The translations under genes and the position numbers were made by a program. A stretch of 64,000 nucleotides of DNA from Ceraceosorus guamensis (lineage: Eukaryota > Basidiomycota > Exobasidiomycetes > Ceraceosorales > Ceraceosoraceae): assembly GCF_003144195.1 (NCBI RefSeq), contig NW_020290010.1, positions 124,001 through 188,000 of the forward strand. The letters are read 5' to 3'. The notes under the pieces are model-generated. The model had not been told where the DNA came from and searched no databases. It worked only from the letters and a program-made list of their open reading frames with translations. How positions within the stretch are numbered: position 1 is the stretch's first letter; every line of letters starts with the position of its first letter. Of this stretch, positions 12,241-22,676 are shown one piece after another.

Positions 12241-12743
12241 CTAGTGGTTTCCGACGTTGAGACCGAGAGACTTGAGGAGGGGCAGCAGCTCAGGGACGAT
12301 CTGTAGGCGGACATAGCAATGTGAATCAGTGGTGATCTCTCCTCGCTATGGACTTCCTCAAATGACTCACGCTGAGGATGGTGTCCTGCAGGTTGAGCTC
12401 GGGAGGGTCTTGAGGGCCACCGCTCTGGTCAGAGTCACCGCCTGGCAGGTCTGCGCGGCGTTGACGTCCGCTCAAGGCCTGAGTGAGCTTCTCGACAGAT
12501 CCTTGGAGGACTTCGAGGAGCTTGTTGAGTCCCTCAAGGTCGGGAGTGTGGGTAACACCTCCGTACTGACGTTCAGAAAGCACTTTGGCATCAGCTTCAA
12601 ATTTTCAACAGCGCAACAGCACTCTTGGCAAAGGCGGCAACACTCACGTCCTGTTGAGGAAGAGGGTTTCCGTTGGCGGACATGGTGACCGCGGAGCCAG
12701 CCACGAGGGCGATGGCAGCAAGCTTTGTGAATGTGAAACGCAT
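12241..12743 (-). CDS. Small secreted protein, candidate effector
   Basis: Three exons are inferred: 12743-12648, 12565-12371 and 12300-12241, giving 116 residues. The first exon is a signal peptide (MRFTFTKLAAIALVAGSAV) and the mature protein is short, acidic in the middle and lacks Cys. A Kex2-type dibasic site (GRQRRADL) lies near residue 67, so the precursor may be cut into two parts. The C-terminus is Leu-rich (IVPELLPLLKSLG) and could form an amphipathic helix. No known family recognised. It sits between two other secretory genes, the oxalate decarboxylase and the SBP56-like protein. All exons join in frame with consensus borders, which is the main evidence that a gene this short is real. 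A cell-wall or host-directed role is inference only. Confidence 0.72.
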
Positions 12744-14608
12744 TGTGAGAGGGTATGGAGCGGTTCAGGAAGGCTGCGTGGGAGGGAAAGATTTGAGGAG
12801 GAGAGTATGGAACAGAGACAAGAGATGGAGTTCTGCTGGCAGTTTCCTTTTCAATGATTTTCGACTACCAGCGGCAAGGGCGCTTGGTATCTTGCAACGG
12901 ACGGACACAAACGCGCTACTTTTGCTCAACGAAACCAAGTGTCTGCGAGTAGCACGAGCAAAAAGGGCGCAGGTAGTAGACGTACACTGGACCACTAGGG
13001 CGCGGCGGGGTATGCTTGCGATCATTGCGTGACGGACAACACCTTTCACCATCTGGGTGTGGATTTGACGACATCGCCGGCCCAGATGACGACCTTTGGG
13101 CTCTTTGCTGGCGCCTGGCTACAAGGAAGACCAGAAGCAACCCATGAAAGTGAACTGCATGCAGCGTTGGATTCCAGAAGGAGGTGGTGCACCATGCTAC
13201 GTGCTAGCGACCGGTCGCACACGCGGTGAGTGCTCACTAGCTCCATCAGATTTACGAGGAGTGTGCGATGGGTCACTTGAACCGCCGCTCGTTAGGTATT
13301 CTCGAGGAGAAAGAAAGCACCTTTGCGTGCTTTTTGCTCCCCGTGCGGTGGTGTCTGACGAAGCTGACCGATGGACCTTGCGCTCATTGCCAAGGAATGG
13401 TGACACCTCTTTAGCGCGGAAAGAAGCGTGATGTGGACGTGGGCTATCAAACTTAGCTGGGCTAAGTCTGTACCGCTTTGTTTGACCGCTTTGGGTGCCT
13501 GCAGGCAGCGAGCTGGCTCTGAGCCCACGACGGTCTGGGACTCAGCTCGCAGACCCGGGCGAGTTGGAGCGAAATGATCTACCACAGCAAGGTTGATCAG
13601 ATGAATGAACGCAGGGGGCCCCATTAGCGTTCGGAAGATTTCTCCAAAGCTGCTAATCATGCGGGTTGGAGCAGTCTGTGGGAGGCAAAAATCGCGCACA
13701 CAGCTGACGGGCGAGCTCAAGTGGCGTCCAAAAGGCCAAGAGCTGACCGACGATGAATATCCGAAAGCGGACTTATAACGCCATCGCTGCGCGCAATGCG
13801 ACTTACACTAGCGCGCTTTTGCGACGCGTCCGCAGCAAGCATCGTCAAAGCGCATGGCCGTCACCAACAGAACGTCGCTCTCTACGCAGGCCTGGCGAGC
13901 ACCATGGTTCACACCCTTTTGACATCCAAAAGCTGCCAACATTCTTTCGACAATGTTCTTGACTGCTGCATCACAGGACACTACGCTAAAGGGCGCTAAG
14001 ACAATTCCGCCAAGAACAAGCGTGATTCGGGACAACAACAGCGCTTTATTCGCTCAATTAGGGTCAGGGACCACTGATTATCAAGGTGGACGGCGCTCAT
14101 CGACCCATCCGAACGACCTGCAATGTCAAAGCTGGTTGGGTATGGCGTGCTGAGGTCGGCGAATGACTGCCAATGACTAGCTTCGCCTTCGCGAGACATG
14201 GGAAGCAATAAGGTACTGAACGTTGCCATCCTGGACCGTCGCCAGATCGCACCTATCCGCCGCAAGAGGTGGTCCGAGCATCTACGGTGCGAGTTTGGCG
14301 ACCTGAATGGCGCCATTCGCTCATACCGCACAGTTGTTGCTCATTGAGCGCATTTCGCTCGAAGCGATTCGTTCGTTGGAGTCCTTTTTGCTCGCTGCTG
14401 ACGCCAAGACTCGTCTTGAGCAAATTTCGCTTGATGAAACGACCGTAGAGCGTTACACGGTACGTTCGCGCGAACGAGCAAAGCGTTCATAAGTCGAGCA
14501 GTCCAACCTTGAAAGGCTGATACTATTTCCTCACTCAGCATCGCCATTCTCTCCTCTGCCCTTCCCCACTCTCTCTTCCCCTCACCCCTCCCTACTCACA
14601 CATCCAAG
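12744..14608. other. Long divergent spacer, no gene recognised
   Basis: Lies between the starts of two secretory genes that point away from each other, so it carries both promoters. The last 80 bases before the + strand ATG are strongly pyrimidine-rich (about 14530-14605), a common leader feature of highly expressed fungal genes. No open frame with coding character was seen. Confidence 0.45.
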
Positions 14609-16167
14609 ATGCGTTCTCAATTTGTTGCCCTTGGCGCCATGGTCTCGGCCGCCATGACTTTGGCTGTGCCAACGACCCGCGAGGTTGCCGCCGAAAAGCG
14701 TCAGCTCTCTATTCCTGACTCTTTGATTCCTGGAATCAACGACAACATCACTTCGATTCTGCAAAACATTCTGGGACCACTTCCCATCCTCCAGGCGCCC
14801 ACCCCTGCCCTGAGCTCGCCGCCATTCAAGCAGCTGAGCATCAAGCCAAAGAAGGTCGGCTACTATTGGACTGGTGCTGAGGACAGGAAGCACAAAGACT
14901 TCCTCGCTGTCGTGTCTCACGACGATGACACTTTCGGTCAATTCGTCAACATTGCCGAGGTTCCCACCTCTGGTAACGAGCCTCACCACATCGGTGCGAG
15001 TGCCGACGGCAAGACCCTCGTCGGTGGTGGTCTGCTCTCTCTACTCAAGACTCAAGACACCGCCTTCTACTTTGACATCTCTGACCCATACGCACCCAAA
15101 TTCAAGAAGGTGAGAGTCGCTTCGATTCGATGCTCCTGATGGTGACCAAGGGCGGCTGTGCTAGGAGTTTGAGCTGACAGAATGCCCTTTCACTCTCGCT
15201 TATCCTTCAGAGCAACAGAGCTTTGCTGGCATCAATCACCGATGAGATCCGTGCCAAGCCCGACGGTGGTTTCTTCATCACCTACATGGGCTCCGCTGCC
15301 GGTACCTCCCCAGGTCGTCTCGTCGAGACCAACGCCGACTTTGACATCATCGGTCAATGGCCTCAATCTCTTGACTCCATCAACGCTCTTACTCAGCAGT
15401 TCAGCCCTCATGGTCTGTCCATCGACTGGAAGAACAACTGGATCCTGACTTCCGACTACGTCGTTCCCCTCTCCGTCCTCAAGCCTTCCACTGGTATTCA
15501 GCGTGCCAACACCCTTCGTCTCTGGACCCTCCACAACCGTGAGATCGTCAACACCATCACGATCCCCCGCGGAGGTGGAATTCAGGACGTCAAGTTCATC
15601 CCCAACAACCCCGATGGTGCAGCTATTGCCACTGCTGTCCACCTCGGTCAGATCTGGATCATCTACCCCAACCGTAAGGATGCCAACGGCAAGCAGGGCA
15701 CCGCCGAGCTGCTCTTCGACCTCGGCCCCCGCGCTCGTGACAGCACTGCCATCTACACTGCTGTTTCCAACGACGGCAAGTTCCTGTACGGCTCCATCAC
15801 CACCGGCAACCACGTCTTTGCCTTGGACATCAGCGACTTGAAGAACATTAAGCGTCTGGACAACCCCGACGAGCAACAGAAGTCAGCTGGTGGCGTTCCC
15901 GTTCTCGGACCTCACTTCTTGTCTCTGTCCCCAGACCAAAAGACGCTGACCGTCACCGACTACTTTGTCCGCACCGGCGACATTGGTATCCTCAACACAC
16001 CAGGAAACTACTTTTCTCACGTCATCGACATTCTCCCCAACGGTGGATTGAGCTTCAACCGTACCATCGACTTTGCTGGCCGTTTCCCTGACCGCGGTGG
16101 TGCTCGTCCTCACTCCAGCACCGTCTTTGACTTCACCGACCCAGAGAACCCCAAGTGGTCTTACTAA
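14609..16167 (+). CDS. Secreted SBP56 / methanethiol-oxidase-like beta-propeller protein
   Basis: Two exons are inferred: 14609-15109 and 15211-16167, giving about 485 residues. A signal peptide (MRSQFVALGAMVSAAMTLA) is followed by a Lys-Arg Kex2 site (AAEKRQL), suggesting a cleaved propeptide. The body has the repeated strand pattern of the selenium-binding protein family: EPHHIGASADGKTLVGGG, QFSPHGLSIDWKNNWIL, GGGIQDVKFIPNNPDGAA, HVFALDISDLKNIKRL and LGPHFLSLSPDQKTLTVTDY match the usual blade positions in order. Known SBP56 members are cytosolic or periplasmic and act on methanethiol or bind selenium and copper; whether this secreted form has that activity cannot be told. Codon use is strongly biased to C-ending codons, more than in neighbours, hinting at high expression. 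The 485-residue length is close to the family norm. Confidence 0.75.
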
Positions 16168-16971
16168 GCAAGCTCTTCGCATATACACCTCCCTTCTTAT
16201 CCATACTTTCGCTTTCTGAACGAGCTCTTACGACACTTGTCTTTTAGTCGTTTGCGCAGCGCCAACTCGTGTGCGCACCATGAAGTGAAGTACGACTCAC
16301 CCGACCACACCTAATCACGATACCGCATCCTCCATCCTGAATTTATGATCCGCCGCATTTCCCTTGCCTGGCTAGTCGCGCAAAAGGTCATTTCGACTGT
16401 TGTAGCAATGTGATCGCAGTTTCGCCGCAGTCGGATGTCCAAACTCGAGCATGTGAAGTAGTCCTGAGTAAGCTGGTACGCTCGCAAGCCATTACGTCGG
16501 GCTTTCCCTGTCACAGAAGGCGAATGTTCGCAAACATAACAAGAGATGAAAGGATTGGATTGAATGCTTGTGAGTATAATTCAGAACAGAGAGGAATTCG
16601 ATCGGCTTTGTGATTGATGAACTTCTGGGCGAAGGGGGAAAAGGAATTCAAGCGCGGTATGGATCACGTGAATCGTGATGCAGGGCTGCGTGCGCGTGTA
16701 CACCTGTCGATTCAAGTTGGCTTGTCAATCGAGGTGCGTGAATCTAGAACGCGCCCCTTGCACAAGCGCCATCATCCACCCACTCATCCCGGACCCTGCC
16801 GCAAGAGCATCACGGCCAGGTCACTGTCAAGATCTCCAAATGATTGGGATAGGCGCAGGCACCTCTGCCCAGGAAGCGTCGCTAGCGGCGGCGACCGCCG
16901 GGAGAAGGGATGATTGGAAGGGTTGGATGAAGGCGAGGGGCTGAGTGAGGCTTGCTTCCAGATCAAGCCGA
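16168..16971. other. 3' spacer, no gene
   Basis: 3' flank of the SBP56-like gene. Contains a TCACGTGA palindrome near 16665 followed by AATCGTGAT, of the recurrent intergenic motif type. No supported open frame. Confidence 0.4.
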
Positions 16972-17259
16972 TCACGCACGACGAAGTGCGAGGCCAGCCG
17001 TGTCTTTCGCTACGACTGAGCGACGAGCAGGCGGAGGTGGCGGTCCCGGGTCGACGACTTGCTTGCTCGAAGGAACGAAAGGCAGAGCCGCTCTCAGCAG
17101 TCTGCCCACCTCGTTCGAGTACTGCGCTCCATATTTCTGAATCTCAGCAGGCAGTGTTCCTTCCGCCAGGTACTGCTGCAGAGCTGGAGCCATGTTCGCC
17201 GCAATTTGCTTCGAACGAGGGTCGTCGACGCTGCGTGCAGGAGTGCGGGCATTGAGCAT
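16972..17259 (-). other. Orphan open frame just behind the glucanase gene
   Basis: About 95 codons from an ATG at 17259 with coding-like composition (RSVDDPRSKQIAANMAP, QKYGAQYSNEVGRLL, then a Pro run). It starts about 35 bases past the second in-frame stop of the glucanase gene and is in another frame. It could be a C-terminal exon of that gene, a small separate gene or chance. A 38-nt intron joining it to the glucanase frame is possible on paper but shorter than any other intron here, so I do not claim it. Confidence 0.25.
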
Positions 17260-17447
17260 CCTAAAGTCCTCATGGAACCGACACATTCAACTCACTACAT
17301 GCCTTCCATGTCGGCCTTGTTCTCAACGACTGTCGTGGTCAGATCATCGTGCGCGACACACTGAAAGAGTGGAGGCGATCCGGCAGGCAAGACCTTGAAG
17401 CGCACCTCGGTGGGATTCTTCGTGATCCATCCAGCATCGAGAGATGC

Positions 17448-19218
17448 TTAGTAGGACCAAGCAGCAGCAGAATCGGTCTTCCAGTTCCACATGATCATGC
17501 CCATGGTCTTTCCATAGGCAGCTCGCTGAGCCTCGTAGAACCTTTTGGCAAACAGCACTTGCTCTGGAGCTGACAGTGTCTTCAGATCATCTTTGATGGT
17601 GAGACCTTGGCAGCTGTGGTAAGAGGGGACGGTGGGATTGACGCATCGGACGGTGATGCCCAAGCTATACTCCCCTACGAGCGTCGGGATCTTGGCATTC
17701 TGCGCTTCAAGGGAAGCCGTCTTGTTGCAAGCACGCGCAATGTGGTCGTCGTGGAGCAGAAGACCGTCCCAAGCCTGGTATTGATGGGTGTCGAGGAAGA
17801 AGGTGCCATTCTGGAAAGCGTCGGAAAGGAAGAAAGTGTTCCAACCAGACTCGCCATCCCAATTCAGACCTCCAGGCTCGTCAAGATTCACGGGGCTTTG
17901 GAAGATGTTGAAGACGACATAAGGCGTGACTGGCGCAGATGAGTTGACCGTCGAACGAATCGCATTGTACGACTCGCTGAAGAACAAAGCCAACAGAGAG
18001 ATGGGGATGGCGTCCTTGCCTATTCTTAGGGTGAACCGTCAGCGTGCGCGCGGTCTATCAGACAGACCTATGACGCACCAGTGTGAGGCTCGTTCATCAC
18101 CTCGATCGCCTTGACAATGCCGCCAAACTCTTCCGTGTTCACCACTTCTTCCGTCAAGGTTTTGAGAGCAGACAAAGTGCGCAAGAAATTCGTCGAGTTG
18201 CGGTGCCACTCTATGATTGACTGGCCGAGGTTGCCGTTGGATCCTTTGCCGCTATTGTCGTACTAACACGTCAGGTCGTTGGAGGCTCGCGTGAGTGAAT
18301 GCGATCCGACTCGCCGACCCTTCCCTGCCAAGAAAGACTTACACCATTCTGGCTTCCTGGAGCAGTATGGAGGTCGATCATGACGGAAAGATTATACTTC
18401 TGGGCCCACTTGAGGCCCTGCTTCAGGAATGGCAGCTGGATGCCTCCGATGTATGGCTCCGTGTCGGAGGCGTTCAGCATCCAGTGGCTGACAGGAATGC
18501 GGACCATGTTCAATCCGGCAGCTTTGATTTGCTTAAAGTCGTCCTCCGTGTACCGCGTGGCGTACCACTCCTTCAGACGCTTGGCGCCCTCTTCCTTTCC
18601 AACAGCGATGCTCCAAGAATATTCGTCTGTCAGTGTCTGATCGACGAGGTCGAGCGTGAGGAAAATCGAGTTGCCCTGCCAATTCTCAAGAACGAACCTG
18701 CAACATGGAAGACAACCCAAGATTAGTGCGACTTCTTCCTGGCGCCAACCAAGCGCACTGGCTCACCAAGCTCCGAGGTTGACGCCAAAGATCTTCTCGG
18801 GTAGCTTTGCCATGGGAGGCAACTTGCCCTTCGGAGCGACGGACTTCTCGTCAGGCTGGGCATCGGTGCGTGTGCCGTCGTCTGCGCTCTGCAGACTCAA
18901 GCTTTTCTTGGGCTCGCCATTGCCACCTTTGCCTTTGCACAGTACAGCATGTCAGCGGTCGCCAGACGCGGACTGGGCGGCATGCCACTCACCCTTGATC
19001 TCGTGGCTTACATTGTCGTCTCCACCAAAGATGAGACTATGCTTGGCCGTTTCGGGGTCGGCAAAACGCTCATAATCCGGCGTCAACGTGGCTTCATCAC
19101 GAGTACGGAGCAAGTGACGCGCATTCAGGCTTTGGCTTTTGTATGCCTGGTGAGAAGCCGTGACGTGCAGAGCCAGGGTAGAAAGCGCGACAAGCGCGGA
19201 CAGAGCGGTCAAACGCAT
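17448..19218 (-). CDS. GH5 exo-1,3-beta-glucanase, C-terminus cut by a stop
   Basis: Secreted glycoside hydrolase family 5 enzyme of the EXG1 type, which trims beta-1,3-glucan in the cell wall. Five exons are inferred: 19218-18993, 18932-18767, 18697-18343, 18262-18079 and 18019-17448, giving about 500 residues (exon 2 could start 6 nt later). A signal peptide (MRLTALSALVALSTLALHV) leads. Family motifs in order: FGVNLGAWF, RIPVSHWML, DLHTAPGSQNG, the acid/base Glu in VMNEPH, and the nucleophile Glu in TLVGEYSLG, then MIMWNWKTD. The frame stops at TAA (17450-17448) right after AAWSY. The same frame then continues for 50 codons with typical family sequence (ASLDAGWITKNPTEVRF) to a TAG at 17297-17295. 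Relatives have Gln at this place, so one C-to-T change from CAA would explain it. Both catalytic Glu precede the stop, so a shortened enzyme may still fold; a sequencing error or decaying gene is equally possible. Confidence 0.88.
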
Positions 19219-20802
19219 CGTGCTCAGGGGGGAAGGGGGGAGGGTGAGAGGGTGGACGAAGGGGGTGTGGGAGGATCTACGGCGTGCTTGGGCAGAACTC
19301 TGCTTATATACCATCGACGGACTGGTCTCCCAACGTTGCATGCAACCGAACACGCACAAACACCGACTGCTCAGATTGCACGGTCCATTCTCTCCGTGAT
19401 GAGAGCGAGAGAAGCAATATGAGCAGGCACAGAAGACAGCACCCACACTACCCGCGGACCTCGCGCAGAGCCGCAGATTGACAGAGGCGGCTTCAACGAC
19501 GAGCAAATCGGCGTCGAAGTGCGTTGGGAAGGACACGCAGCCTCGATCAGCTACTGTACGCAGACATTGGGATCCCTTCTTTGATTCCTTCAACGAGGCA
19601 CAGAAACGGCTCACTGAAGTTTCAAGGCAACTTCATGGGGAGCTGCGCGGTGGCGACGGCGGCGGTAAGTGCACTTCCGTCGCCGCGCAGACTGATTTGA
19701 GCATTGGAGCGTGCTGAGCGTTGACTGCGCAACGTACTCCATTCGCTACCTGCGTTACGCTACACCACCACTCGTTTCGGTATAAGGCGGCAGCCACCTA
19801 GCGTAGCATTGGCGCAGAGGCTCTATCGCAGCGAGCTGCCTATCTACCCTTCTCTGCCGCAACTCGCGATGCGCCCCTCACCAGCGGCAACAGATGACGC
19901 CGTTGTACCCTCGGTGCTTTAAAAGTCCCATCCCGATGCTTCGAGGTCGATCTGAAGGGTAAAGATGGGACCGAGATGAGGACACGGGTGCCTGCTTGCA
20001 TCGGAGCCGAGTTGATGGACCATAACGACGAACTTTGGCGCTCGAGGAATGAATATTTCGCGATATCCCCAAAATCATAGGTACGAATTCTAAGCTAGTG
20101 TCTGAAGAGGTCAAAGCGGTCTCGTCGTCCACGAGTGCCTCACGAGAAGCCGGCAGGTGACAAGGGCCTGCCTTTCCGGCTGAACGTCCGTCTGAACCCG
20201 TACGAAAAGCTATGCAGGCAGTACGAGGAGGATGCCTCAAGAGGAGACCTCGAGTCACTCACATTTCGTTCGAAAGCTTAGGTCTCTCTGATCCATCGGT
20301 CTACCGCCATCGCCATCGCATCGGCAAGCGCAAAAATAGACGCGCGCTGCCCATCAGCTCAACCAAACGAATCGTCTGGTCGGGCATAATGTAGACCAAT
20401 GTGCAAGTCCTGCAATCCAGCAAAACAAGCAGAGAATGCAGCAAAGATCAAGCCAGTCGTGGCAGTGAAGAGCTCTGCGTAGCGCAACGCGCGATCGCAA
20501 GCCTGACCAGACGGTCCTCCTGCTCTGAGTGACATCCGCACAAACCTAGATGGCGGCACTCAAGGGGCGCAAGGACAACGAGAATGATTGGTAATGATTA
20601 CTTTGGGCGATGCGCTCTTTGTCCGAGAGAACAGGCATGCAAGTGACGTAAGAGGTTGCAAATTTGGGCGCGAAGGTACGCATCCGCAACCATGTTCTTT
20701 TCAGCGGCAGAGCGCAGAGATGGAGAGAGAGAGAGAAGTGCTCAATGAACCTTGAGAGTCGCAGCCTTTCAGGTATGAGCCGCGACTCTTGCGAGAGACC
20801 GC
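19219..20802. other. Long spacer, no gene recognised
   Basis: Promoter side of the glucanase gene and 3' side of ERG4. Contains the glucanase TATA box and otherwise only open frames without recognisable features. Confidence 0.45.
19303..19310 (-). promoter_or_regulatory. TATA box of the glucanase gene
   Basis: TATATAAG on the minus strand, about 85 bases upstream of the glucanase ATG at 19218. Confidence 0.6.
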
Positions 20803-22676
20803 CTAATAGACGTAGGGAATGAACCTGCAGCGGAAGCGGGTCTATGCAGATGAGCAGCAAGATCGCATGTCGACGCTCGCCGGCACACTCACCTATAAGG
20901 AATGATCTTGCAGTACTTTTCCCAATCCTTGCCGTACTTGCGTTCGCACCGCTCAAAGTCACGTCCGCAACGATGCGTGAGCACGGCAAAGAAAAAGATC
21001 GAGTAGTAATAAGGAATGATGGAGCCGAATCCAGCAGCGACGCACCACGTGGTGGCCTGGATCCAATCTGCCGAGTAGTTGATCTTGCGGGCAAATTGCC
21101 ACCACCCATCGACGAGCAGTGCATTGCCGTGCTCGGTCTGTAAGTATCGCGGGTCCTTGAGTGTGGACCAAGGCATTTGTGGGAAAGTCCAGCGCACGAC
21201 AAAGGTTCCTTGGAGCTGCATGCGGAAGCGAGACTTTTGCGCCATGGAAGAGTCAAAGATCCAATATGCCGTGAGGAGCGTTGTGTAGAGTGCGACGTAG
21301 CCAAGCGTGCTAAACTTGTACACGTGAGGAGGATGCGTGGCAATGTAGACGCACGAGTAGCTGTAGGTGAACGGCACGCCGGCGAAGTTCCAAAAAATTA
21401 AAAGCCAACCAAACTTCTCGTGAAACATATCCCAGGTCTGAGGAATGCACTCTTCGCCCTTTGCGCAGGCGTTGATGTAGAGCCCAGTCGCGAGGACCAT
21501 GAAGGCCATGTTGGGGGTGACGTATCCGTATGTTTCGTACTGCTTGCAAGCTCCGCTGACGCTGATGAGGAAGAGCAGCACCCAAGGAATGCGTACTTCG
21601 GCCCACATCTTGAGGTCGACGGGACCAATGCGGGGGTTGAGGGCGGCGCCCATAAAGTAGTCGTAAAGAAGGTTACCGCTCATACGCTGCGCCGTGCCGG
21701 TCAGGACTGCGTGGAGGTAGATGGCGATGGCGAGCAGAAAGCCGGAGATCATGGCGACGGTCATGTACTCTCCAAAGTGCTCGATGATCTCGGTGAGCCT
21801 GTAGATGCCAGTGACGTGCAAAACGGCGGATACGATAAGCGTGGCGTAAAAGGATGAGAGGGCGTTGCACTTGTACATGAGCGTCTTGTAGTTCAACGAT
21901 GGCACAGGCAGACCTTCTTGCATCCATCCGGGCATCACCCAAGCGAGCGCGAACTCGAACACCATTAGACCGCCGTAGCCAATGATGGCGCGAGGAGTAG
22001 GGAAGGCGTCCTGCGCGAGAGAGTATGAGTGAGTCAGCGGCTCGCACTGAGAGGCACATGCAATGCACGCATCGACGGCGCTCACCTCGTAGACGTGTTG
22101 ACCCATGCGTTGCAAGAAGGGGACGATGTCATCCACACCGTTTGGAATGACGAGCCTGCCGTCATAGAACCAGAGACAGATCCAGAGGTAGTACATCATG
22201 TTGGGAAAGAAGACCATCATGAACGCCGTTCCGATGGGACCGCCAAATTCCCATCTGTGGGCAGCGCACGTAGCGCTCATCCTCAGCTCGTGCAGCTCAT
22301 GCTCAAGAAGCAGCCCTGCTTGCGCAACTCACGACTCGTGAGTGTCTACGCGCTTGTCCGTCTCGCGTCCCTTTTCGGTGATGACGATTCCCGGATTGTA
22401 ATGCGTCAATGCTCTCTCTTTTCCACCTCCAATGATCTGATCATCCCTCGTGTCCACTTTTCTATATCCATGCTCGAAATGAGTGTTTTGCGCCTTGACG
22501 ATCTTGTCGTGCGCTTCCTTTGCAGCTGCTACCTGGGCAGCCGATGGCGCACCCGTGGAACTGCTGCTCCCCCCATTCGTCCCGTTTTGCAGCTCTTGCT
22601 GTGCTGCTCTTTGCGCGTTCGCTTTGCGCAACTCGTCTGCTCGAGCGCGCAGACCGGACGTATCTCCCTGTGCCAT
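20803..22676 (-). CDS. ERG4: Delta(24(24(1)))-sterol reductase
   Basis: Last enzyme of ergosterol synthesis; it reduces the C24(28) double bond with NADPH in the ER membrane. Four exons are inferred: 22676-22333, 22254-22086, 22010-20893 and 20824-20803, giving about 550 residues. A hydrophilic Ala/Gln/Ser-rich N-terminus of about 110 residues precedes the reductase domain, which starts with WEFGGP. Multiple hydrophobic segments follow, then family signatures LLVDGWWQFARKINYSADW, IPYYYSIFFFAVLTHRCGRD and CERKYGKDWEKYC. The last exon is only 22 nt and supplies the conserved C-terminal end RFIPYVY, which confirms the splice. The long open frame extends upstream of the chosen ATG, but the MAQGD start sits at the beginning of family-like sequence. 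ERG24 (C14 reductase) is the alternative; the C-terminal motif and overall order fit ERG4 better. Confidence 0.94.

Noticed and set aside
15232-15876. 214-codon open frame on the minus strand
   Set aside because: Antisense shadow of the strongly codon-biased SBP56-like gene.
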